DNA of 64,000 nt from DATBQN01 sp963755825. GTDB taxonomy: Bacteria; Acidobacteriota; Thermoanaerobaculia; Multivoradales; UBA5704. A model generated the notes under the pieces. The model searched no databases. It had not been told where the DNA came from and worked only from the letters and a program-made list of their open reading frames with translations. This document shows, piece by piece, positions 26,870 through 34,845 of this stretch; position 1 is the first letter of the stretch; each line of letters starts with the position of its first letter. Both the position numbers and the translations under genes were made by a program. Location: NCBI GenBank assembly GCA_963755825.1, contig CAVWLA010000001.1:434001-498000 (forward strand), given 5' to 3'.

Positions 26870-26874
26870 TGCGG

Positions 26875-27021
26875 ATGCGACGGCGGTCTGCCAGCTGGGC
26901 GCCTTCTGCTGGCGACCGAGGAGGGCCTCGTGAGGCGATGATAAGAACCAGGACGATGGCGGGCTCGACGCCGGTCCATGCGCTGCAGGGGATTCGGGCG
27001 AACGGGGCGGAGGCGTGGTGA
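26875..27021 (+). CDS. Possible 48-residue leader ORF of the operon
   Basis: The open frame runs from ATG 26875, directly after TATCAT, to a TGA at 27019-27021 that overlaps the GTG start of the first propeller gene (GTGA). That is the same four-base junction used by every later gene in the operon. The peptide is basic at the N-terminus (MRRRSASW) and has no signal or known domain. It could be a real small protein, a regulatory upstream ORF that couples translation, or chance. Confidence 0.35.
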   Translation: MRRRSASWAPSAGDRGGPREAMIRTRTMAGSTPVHALQGIRANGAEAW

Positions 27022-28807
27022 GAGTGCTCGGCCGGGGCGGGGTCGCGTTGCTCCTGGCGTGTGGCTCGCTGTGGGCTGCCGAGGGCGTCGCTCCGGTTGG
27101 TAAGGGGGACGGCCGCTGGTTCGAGGATGTCACGGCGCGCGCCGGGCTGGCGCACAAGCACAACAACCGCCGGTTCGAGAATCCCTACGCCGAGATCATG
27201 GCGGGCTATACGGCGCTCGGGGCGGCGGCGGCGGTGGCCGACTACGATGGCGACGGTTTCGAGGATCTCTTCGTCACCGACTCGTCGGCGGCGGGAAGAA
27301 TCACCTCTACCACAACAATGGCGACCTGACTTTCACCGACGTCGGGGTCGAGGCAGGGGTCGCCGACGGCAACGATGCCGAGGACGCCAGCGCCGATGCC
27401 CTCTGGCTCGACTACAACGCCGACGGCCGGCCCGATCTCCTGGTGGTGCGCTTCGGCCACAACCAGCTCTTCGAGAACCTCGGCCACGGCAGGTTCAAGG
27501 ACGTGACGAAGGCGGCGGGGCTCGACCGCTACGCCAACGGCATCACCGCCGTCGCCTTCGACTACGACCGCGACGGCCGCGTCGATCTCGTCGTCGGCAA
27601 CTATTTCCAGCCGGTCGACCTCTTCCACCCGGCGACGCCGCGCTTCTTCCCGGAGAGCTTCGAGACGGCGAAAAATGGCGGCGGCCTGACGCTCTGGCAC
27701 AACGAGGGGCCGAACGCCTCCGGGCAGTGGCGCTTCCGCGACGCCACCGCCCAGGCCGGCCTCGCCGCGATGACCGGCTGGACGCTCGACGTCGGCCACG
27801 GCGACGCCGACGGCGACGGCGACGACGACCTCTATGTCGCCTGCGACTTCGGCACCGACCACTTCTTCGTCAACAACGGCGACGGCACCTTCCGCGACGC
27901 CACCGAGAAGGCGATCGGCTTCGACACCAAGAAGGGGATGAACGCCGAGTGGGGCGACTACGATAATGACGGCCGGCTCGACGTCTTCGTCACCAACATC
28001 ACCGACGACTACATGCGCGAGGGGAACTTCCTCTGGCACAACGACGGCCCCGACGCGAAGGGCGAGGTCCATTTCACCGACGTGGCGCGCGAGACCGGCG
28101 TCGCCGAGACCGGCTGGGGGTGGGCGGGGAAGTTTTTCGACTACGACAACGACGGCTGGCTCGACCTCTACGTCGTCGACGGCTGGGTGTCGGCGGGGCC
28201 GGAGAGCTACGTGCCCGACATCTTCAACATGGTGATCAAGCCGGGGATCGATCTCGCCGACGCCCGCAACTGGCCGCCGATGGGGAAGAAGTCGCTCTCC
28301 GGGTACGAGAAGAAGCGGCTCTTCCATAACCTCGGCGGGCAGTTCCACGACGAGGCGGCGCGCCACGGGCTCGACTCGCAGCGCGACGGCCGCGGCATCG
28401 CGGTCGCCGACTTCGACAACGACGGCCGCATGGATCTCTTCGTCACCAACGCCAACGCCGAGCCGTTCCTCTACCACAACGTCATGCCGCTGCCCAACCA
28501 CTGGGTCGAGCTGGTGCTCGAAGGCGGCGGCCGCTCGAACCGCGAGGCGATCGGCGCCCAGGTGCGGCTCTCCGCCGGCGGCCGCACGCTGCTGCGCTTC
28601 GTCGACGGCGGCAACGGCTTCGCCAGCCAGAGCACTCGGCGGGTCCACTTCGGCCTCGGCGCGGCGGCGGCCGTCGACCGCCTCGAGGTGCGCTGGCCCT
28701 CCGGCGCCAAGACCGTCTACCCGCACGTGCCGGTCGATCGCATCGTGCGCCTGGTCGAGGGGCGCGCCGAGATCCTCCCCTTCCATGCCGAGGCCCACAA
28801 GCGATGA
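27018..28807 (+). CDS. Exported seven-bladed FG-GAP/ASPIC-UnbV (CRTAC1-like) protein, frameshifted
   Basis: About 596 residues once a single missing base near 27291-27296 is restored (the frame changes between DLFVTDSSAAG and HLYHNNGDLTF). A signal peptide is followed by seven calcium-binding loops of the DxDxDGxxD type: DYDGDGFED, DYNADGRPD, DYDRDGRVD, DADGDGDDD, DYDNDGRLD, DYDNDGWLD and DFDNDGRMD. Seven loops fit an integrin-like beta-propeller. The C-terminal ASPIC/UnbV module shows GRSNREAIGAQV and GGNGFASQSTRRVHFGLG. The protein is close to the one at 29628, so the pair arose by duplication. GTG 27018 was chosen over GTG 27015 for the GTGA overlap. The function of bacterial CRTAC1-like proteins is unknown; they are presumed extracellular binding or scaffold proteins. 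Confidence 0.85.
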
Positions 28808-29631
28808 GATGTGCCGCGACGGTCGGTCTGCTGCTGCTCTGCTCGTCTCTCGCCGCCGCTGCTTCACCGCCCGAGCTGGTGAGGGACGGCGCACCCGCCT
28901 CGCCGGAGCCGGCCCCGGCGGAGAGCGACTTCGCGGCCGCCGAGGCGGCCGCCGCGGCGAAGGATTACGCCACCGCGCTGCCGCGCTTCGAGGCGGCGAT
29001 CGCCGCCGACCCCGAGAGTCGCCGCGACGCCAGCGAGTACCGCATGGCGATCATCGCGGCCGCCGCGCTGCCGTCGCCGGGCGCTGCCGCCTACGACCGT
29101 GCCATCGCTTTCTTCGAGCGCACCTCGGCGGCGCATCCGCGCTCCGCCAACCTCCTCCTCAACTGGGGATACGCCTACGTCGACAAGATCCCCACCGCCG
29201 GCTCGATCACCCAGGTGATCCTCGCCAACACCGCGCAGCGGCTCTTCACCCGCTCGCTCGACCTCGAGCGCAGCTGGCTCGCGCTCTACACCCGCGGCAA
29301 CAGCTATCTCTACTGGCCGAAGGTCTTCGGCCGCGCGCCGCTAGCCATCGCCGACTTGGAGGAGGCGCTCCGCCTGTCGCGCGCCGGCCCGCCGCGCCCG
29401 TACTTCGTGCGCGCCTATCTCGCCCTCGGCGACGGCTACTGGAAGCTCGACCAGCTCGACCGGGCGCGGGCGACCTGGAGCGACGGTGCCAGGCTCTTCC
29501 CTGACGACGCCCGCTTGAAGCTCCGCCTGGCGAAGCAGGGCGACGAGCTCCGCGCCGCGATCGAGGCCGATCTCGATCCCAACAAGCGGGTGGACACCGA
29601 CCTGCGCTCGATCTGGGCGGACCGGCCTTGA
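28804..29631 (+). CDS. Exported TPR-type protein
   Basis: 275 residues with a Sec signal (GLLLLCSSLAAAAS). TPR-like helical pairs follow, the clearest being KDYATALPRFEAAIAADPES, TAQRLFTRSLDLERSWLALY and YLALGDGYWKLDQLDRARAT. It is probably a protein-interaction scaffold in the periplasm. It lies between the two duplicated propeller genes, with ATGA overlap before and TTGA overlap after it. Confidence 0.78.
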   Translation: MRCAATVGLLLLCSSLAAAASPPELVRDGAPASPEPAPAESDFAAAEAAAAAKDYATALPRFEAAIAADPESRRDASEYRMAIIAAAALPSPGAAAYDRAIAFFERTSAAHPRSANLLLNWGYAYVDKIPTAGSITQVILANTAQRLFTRSLDLERSWLALYTRGNSYLYWPKVFGRAPLAIADLEEALRLSRAGPPRPYFVRAYLALGDGYWKLDQLDRARATWSDGARLFPDDARLKLRLAKQGDELRAAIEADLDPNKRVDTDLRSIWADRP

Positions 29632-31396
29632 GGCGGCTCCTCGCCGGCTCGCTCCTCGCCCTCCTCTCCGCCGCGGTGCCGGCGGTCGCCGGCACCATCC
29701 GCTTCGTCGAGGGCGGCGCGGCCGCCAACGCCCGCCTGGTCCACCACACGCGCCGCTTTGCCGGGCAGTATGCCGACGTCCTCGGCATGTTCACCTCCGG
29801 CGGCGCCGCGGTCGCCGTCGGCGACTACGACAACGACGGCCGGGAGGACCTCTTCGTCACCGACTCCGCCCTCCAGGGGAAGTGCCACCTGCTGCACAAC
29901 GACGGCGCCGATCGGAGCGGCCGCGTCACCTTCACCGACGTCGCCTCGGCCGCCGGCGTTGCCGGCGGCAACGATGCGCTCTCGATCGTCACCGACGCGC
30001 TCTGGTTCGACGCCGACAACGACGGCTTGGAGGATCTCCTCGTCGTCCGCTTCGGCGCTCCGATCCTCTATCGCAACCTGGGCAACGGCCGCTTCCGCGA
30101 CATCTCGGCCGTCTCCGGCCTCACCAGGTTCGGCAACTCGATCGCCGCCATCGCCTTCGACTACGACAACGACGGGCGACTGGACATCCTCCTCGGCAAC
30201 TACTTCAAGCCGGTCAACCTGCTCGCGCTCGGCGATCGCCACGTGCTGCCCAACAACATGGACCAGGCGGTCAACGGCGGCGGCGTGACGCTCTGGCACA
30301 ACGAGGGGCCGAACGCCCGCGGCGGCATCACCTTCGTCGAGACGACCGCCAAGGCCGGCTTCGCCAGCCACACCGGCTGGACGCTCGACGTCGGCCATGG
30401 CGATTTCAACAACGACGGCTGGCAGGACGTCTACCTCGCCTGCGACTACGGCACCGACAGGATGTTCCTCAACCATCGGCGACGGCACCTTCGTCGACGT
30501 CACCGAGAAGGCGATCGGCATCGACACCAAGAAGGGGATGAACGTCGACTTCGCCGACTACGACAACGACGGCTGGCTCGACATCTACGTCACCAACATC
30601 ACCGACGAGTACATGAAGGAATGCAACATGCTCTGGCACAACAACGGCGTCGACGCCGGCGGCCAGCTCACCTTCACCGACCTCTCGAAAGAGACCGGCA
30701 CCTGCTCGACGCTGTGGGGCTGGGGCGCCAAGTTCGGCGGACTTCGACAACGACGGCTGGCCGGACCTCTTCGTCGTCGACGGCCTGCGCTCGGCGGGAC
30801 CGAAGGACTACATCCCGGTGCTGCTCGAGATGATCATCAAGCCCGGCGTCGACTTCACCGACGTGGCGAGCTGGCCGGCGATCGGCGACATGAGCTGGAG
30901 CGGGTATCAGAGGAAGAAGCTCTTCCGCAACTTGGGCGACGGCACCTTCAAGGAGATGGCGGCGGCGGCGGGGGTCGACAACGACCTCGACGGCCGCGGC
31001 GTCGGCATCGGCGACCTCGACAACGACGGCCGTCTCGACATCGTGCAGACCAGCGCCGGCCAGCCGACCCTCCTGTACTGGAACCGCACCGCCGACGCCG
31101 GCCACTGGCTCGAGCTCCGCCTCGTCGGCAGCCGCTCGAACCGCGACGCCATCGGGGCGCGGGTGACGGTGACGGCAGGCGGCGCCAGGCTGGTGCGCGA
31201 GGTCGACGGCGGCAACGGCTACGCCAGCCAGAGCAGCCACCGGCTGCACTTCGGCCTCGGCGCCGCGGCGGCGGTCGACGCCGTCGAGGTGCGCTGGCCG
31301 AGCGGTCTCCAGGAGAAGATCGCGGTGCCGGTCGACCGGATCACCACCGTCCGCGAGGGCGGCGGGGTGGCCCTGCGCGCCGCGGAGCCGCGGTGA
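29628..31396 (+). CDS. Exported seven-bladed FG-GAP/ASPIC-UnbV (CRTAC1-like) protein, two frame breaks
   Basis: About 588 residues after removing one extra base near 30474 (after DRMFLN, before IGDGTF) and one near 30736 (after WGAKF, before DFDNDGWPD). It carries a signal peptide (LLAGSLLALLSAAVPAVAG) and seven loops: DYDNDGRED, DADNDGLED, DYDNDGRLD, DFNNDGWQD, DYDNDGWLD, DFDNDGWPD and DLDNDGRLD. The ASPIC/UnbV end shows GSRSNRDAIGARV and GGNGYASQSSHRLHFGLG. Long stretches match the first propeller, for example VTLWHNEGPNA, GWTLDVGHGD and VDVTEKAIGIDTKKGMN. The start is TTG 29628 in a TTGA overlap. It is probably extracytoplasmic and calcium-binding; partners are likely encoded in the same operon. 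Confidence 0.85.
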
Positions 31397-34300
31397 GGCG
31401 AGCGCCGCTCGCGGCGGCCTGCCTGCTGCTCGCCGCGGCGGTGGCACCCCAGACGTCGCCTCAGATGGCGCCGTCGGACGCCGCCGACGCCCTCTGGCAC
31501 CACCGCAACCTGGGGAAGGCCTTTTACGAGAACCCCACCACCCAGCGCCAGGCGGTCGTCGAGCTCAAGGCGGCGCTCGACCTCGCCCCCGACTCGGCGC
31601 GCGAGCGGCTGAACTACGGCCTCGCCCTGCTGCGCGCCGGCCGGCTCGCCGAGGGGACCGCCGAGCTGCTCGCCGTCGAGGCCGCGGCGCCGGCGCTGCC
31701 GCACCCCTGGTTCAACCTCGGCATCGCCTACAAGAAGGCCTCGGACGACGAGCGCGCCATCGTCCAGCTCGAGCGCTTCGTGGCGCTGGCGCCGGACGAG
31801 CCGGCCGGTCACTACAACCTGGGGGTGCTCTACAACGCCGCCGGCCGCAAGGCCGAGGCGCGGCGCGAGATCGAGGCCGCCGAGCGGCTGAACCCCGGCC
31901 TCGCCGGGCCGCACTTCCAGCTCTACAACGCCGACCGCCAGGCCGGCCGCGCCGAGGATGCGGCGCGCCAGCTGGCGACCTTCCAGGAGCTGAAGAAGCG
32001 CCAGGCCGCGGCGGCCATCCCCGAGGACCTCGAATGGAGCTTCTACGCCGAGCTCTACGATCCGGCCGAGGCGCGCGCCGCTCGCGCGATGGGCGCTTCG
32101 CGGGCGAGCGCCCTTCCCGTCCCCCTGCGCTTCGCCCCGCGCCAGCTCGCCCGCGGCCTCGACCCGGCGACGGCGGGCCTCGCTGTTCTCGACGCCGACG
32201 GTGACGGCCGGCCGGATCTCCTCGCCTGGTCGGCCGCGGGGGCGACCCTATGGAGAAGCGGTATGGAACGGGTCTCGCCGAGCGGCCTCGAGGGGCTCTC
32301 GGGGATCACCGCCATGGTGCCAGGTGATTTTGACAACGACGGGCTGCCCGACCTCTGCGTGCTGACGGCGGCGCCCGACGGAGCTCCCGGAGCCGGGGCA
32401 CGGCTCTTCCACGACGAGAACGGCCGCTATCGGGCGCTCCCCGTGGCGCTGCCGGCGGGACCGTTCGCAGCGGCGGTGTGGGTCGACTACGACCACGACT
32501 ACGATCTCGACCTCCTGCTCCTCGGTGACCGCTCGGCGCTCGTCCGCAACGATGGCGACGGCAGCTGGAGCGAGCAGACCGCCCGCTTCCCGTTCGTGGC
32601 CGGGAAGGCCCTCGCCGGCGTCGCCTTCCACGCCATCTCGGACACCCAGGGCGTCGACGTCGCGGTCTCCTACGCCGACCGCGAGGCGGTCATCTACCGC
32701 GACCGGCTGGGCGGCACCTACGAGGCCGAGCCGCTCGCCGGTCTCCCCCGCGGCGCGCGGGCGCTCGCCGCCGCCGATCTCGACGGCGACGGCTGGAACG
32801 ACCTCGCGGCGGCCGCGCCGGCCGGGCTCGTGCTGCTCGCCAACCGCTCGGCGGCGGCGCGCGGCGAGGCGAGCTATCGGCGGACGGTCTGGGAGAGCGC
32901 GCCGGCGGCGCTGGCCGCGGGAGCGGTGCCGGCGGCCGGCGGCCCGCGGGCCTTCGCCTTCGCCGACCTCGAGGACCGCGGCCGCCTCGACCTGGTGGCC
33001 GCCGGCGGCGCCCGCTTCGCCGCCGAGAGCGGATCGGCGCTCTTCGGGTCGCCGCAGGCGCTCGGCGCCGGCCTCGCCGGCTTCCAGCCGGCCGTGCTCG
33101 CGGCGGCAGATTTCGACGGCGACGGGCGAAGCGACCTCGCGGCGGTGGGGGAGGACGGCGTCCTCCGCCTGCTCGAGAACCGCACCCCGGTGCCGAACCG
33201 CTTTCTCCACCTGGCGCTCTTCGGGGTCAAGAATCTGAAGCTGGCGCCGGCGGCCGAGGTCGAGGTCAAGGCCGGCGCCGGCTACCAGAAGCTCGCCTAC
33301 CGGGGTGTGCCCCTCGTCTTCGGCCTCGGGTCCGAGACCGCCGCGGACACCGTGCGCATCACGTGGCCGAACGGCCTCATTCAGAACGAGGCGCGGCAGC
33401 CGGCGGTACCGGCTACGGGGGCCGCGGGGGCTCCGGAGACCTCGGTGGCCGCGGGGACCGCGACGGGACATCCGACGCTCTTCAAGGAGGCGCCGCGGCT
33501 CTCCGGCTCCTGCCCGATGATCTTCGCCTGGGACGGCGCGCGGTTTCGCTTCATCACCGATGTCCTCGGCGTGGCGCCGCTTGGCGCCAGCCTGGGCGAC
33601 GGCGAGTACTTCCCTGTCGACCACGACGAGTACGTCCAGATCCCCGGCGAGGCGCTCGCCGCCGTCCCCTCGCCCGAAGGCCCGCGGTACGAAATCCGCA
33701 TCACCGAGGAGCTCCGCGAGGTCACCTACCTCGACCACGTCCGCCTCGTCGCCGTCGACCACCCGGCGGACCTCGAGATCGTCACCAACGACAAGTTCAA
33801 GGGGCCGCCGTTCCCCGAGTTCCGGCTCTTCGGCGTGCGCCGGAAGATCCACCCGCTGCGCGCCGTCGACGACCGCGGGCGCGACGTGCGCGACCGCCTC
33901 CTGGCGCGCGACGGCACCTACCCCGACGCCTTCCGCCGCGACTTCGCCGGCGTCGCCGAGCCGCACACCCTCAGCCTCGACTTCGGGCCGGCCGCCGCCC
34001 CCGACGGCCGCGCCGTCCTCGTCCTCTCCGGCTGGGTCGACTGGGCGGACGGCAGCACCTTCCTCGGCGCCTCGCAGGCGAAGGGGGGTGGCCTGCAGAT
34101 GCCGGTGCTCGAGGTGCGCGACGCGGCCGGCCGCTGGGTGACGGCGGTCGAGGACATGGGGATCCCCTCGGGCAAGCCGAAGACCATCGCCGTCGACCTG
34201 ACGGGGAGGTGGCGCTCCGCCTCGCGCCAGGTGCGCATCCGCACCAACCTCTGCGTCTACTGGGACGAGATCTATCTCTCGGCGGACCCCGGCCCGCCGC

Positions 34301-34845
34301 CGATCCGCCTGACGCCGCTCCCCGCCGCTGCGGCGACGCTCCGCTTCCGCGGCTTCTCGACCCCGGTCGTCCACCCCTTGCGCACGCAGCCCGAGGGCTT
34401 CGACTACGCGCGGCCGCTGGGGCTCTCGATGTGGAACCCGACGCCCGGGCTCTACACCCGCTACGGCGACGTGACGCCGCTCCTCGCCGCGATCGACGAC
34501 CGCCTGCTCCTCATGGGCTCGGGCGACGAGGTGCGGCTGCTCTTCGCCGCCGGCGGCCTCGCGCCGCTCGCCGCCGGCAGCCGCCGCGACTTCCTCCTCC
34601 TCGTCGACGGCTGGGCGAAGGACGCCGACGCCAACACCGCCTTCTCGCAGAGCGTCGAGCCGCTGCCGTTCCACGCCATGTCGCGTTATCCCTATCCGGC
34701 GACTGAGCACTTTCCGGATGACTCCGAGCACCTCAGGTGGCGGCAGATCTACAATAGGAGGCCTGCTCTGCGGCTCATCCGTCCACTCGCTCCGCTGGAG
34801 GCCGGCGGAGCATCCGCCGCAAGCGCCGCAACGCACACGCCATGA
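31393..34845 (+). CDS. Exported TPR / seven-bladed FG-GAP protein with large C-terminal domain
   Basis: 1150 residues. A signal peptide is followed by four or so TPRs (about 40-200; for example PHPWFNLGIAYKKASDDERA and GHYNLGVLYNAAGRKAEARR). A propeller follows with seven loops of varied quality: DADGDGRPD, DFDNDGLPD, DYDHDYDLD, SDTQGVDV, DLDGDGWND, DLEDRGRLD and DFDGDGRSD. A reduced ASPIC-like segment ends VRITWPNGLIQNE. From about residue 695 a further 450-residue region begins SGSCPMIFAWDGARFRFITD and includes LREVTYLDHVRLVAVDHPAD and GWVDWADGSTFLGASQAKG. I know this region only as an extension of some CRTAC1-like proteins. The gene is GTGA-coupled to the preceding gene and ATGA-coupled to the cytochrome. 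Confidence 0.85.
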   Translation: MRRAPLAAACLLLAAAVAPQTSPQMAPSDAADALWHHRNLGKAFYENPTTQRQAVVELKAALDLAPDSARERLNYGLALLRAGRLAEGTAELLAVEAAAPALPHPWFNLGIAYKKASDDERAIVQLERFVALAPDEPAGHYNLGVLYNAAGRKAEARREIEAAERLNPGLAGPHFQLYNADRQAGRAEDAARQLATFQELKKRQAAAAIPEDLEWSFYAELYDPAEARAARAMGASRASALPVPLRFAPRQLARGLDPATAGLAVLDADGDGRPDLLAWSAAGATLWRSGMERVSPSGLEGLSGITAMVPGDFDNDGLPDLCVLTAAPDGAPGAGARLFHDENGRYRALPVALPAGPFAAAVWVDYDHDYDLDLLLLGDRSALVRNDGDGSWSEQTARFPFVAGKALAGVAFHAISDTQGVDVAVSYADREAVIYRDRLGGTYEAEPLAGLPRGARALAAADLDGDGWNDLAAAAPAGLVLLANRSAAARGEASYRRTVWESAPAALAAGAVPAAGGPRAFAFADLEDRGRLDLVAAGGARFAAESGSALFGSPQALGAGLAGFQPAVLAAADFDGDGRSDLAAVGEDGVLRLLENRTPVPNRFLHLALFGVKNLKLAPAAEVEVKAGAGYQKLAYRGVPLVFGLGSETAADTVRITWPNGLIQNEARQPAVPATGAAGAPETSVAAGTATGHPTLFKEAPRLSGSCPMIFAWDGARFRFITDVLGVAPLGASLGDGEYFPVDHDEYVQIPGEALAAVPSPEGPRYEIRITEELREVTYLDHVRLVAVDHPADLEIVTNDKFKGPPFPEFRLFGVRRKIHPLRAVDDRGRDVRDRLLARDGTYPDAFRRDFAGVAEPHTLSLDFGPAAAPDGRAVLVLSGWVDWADGSTFLGASQAKGGGLQMPVLEVRDAAGRWVTAVEDMGIPSGKPKTIAVDLTGRWRSASRQVRIRTNLCVYWDEIYLSADPGPPPIRLTPLPAAAATLRFRGFSTPVVHPLRTQPEGFDYARPLGLSMWNPTPGLYTRYGDVTPLLAAIDDRLLLMGSGDEVRLLFAAGGLAPLAAGSRRDFLLLVDGWAKDADANTAFSQSVEPLPFHAMSRYPYPATEHFPDDSEHLRWRQIYNRRPALRLIRPLAPLEAGGASAASAATHTP

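Noticed and set aside
27018..31396. Reading the frameshifted propellers as programmed frameshifting
   Set aside because: No slippery heptamer or downstream structure is evident, and the breaks sit at different places in the two paralogues; indel error or mutation is simpler.
32324..32341. Sequence resembling the dispersed repeat (GTGCCAGGTGATTTTGAC)
   Set aside because: It lies inside a calcium-loop codon stretch of the propeller and diverges in the repeat core; coincidental.
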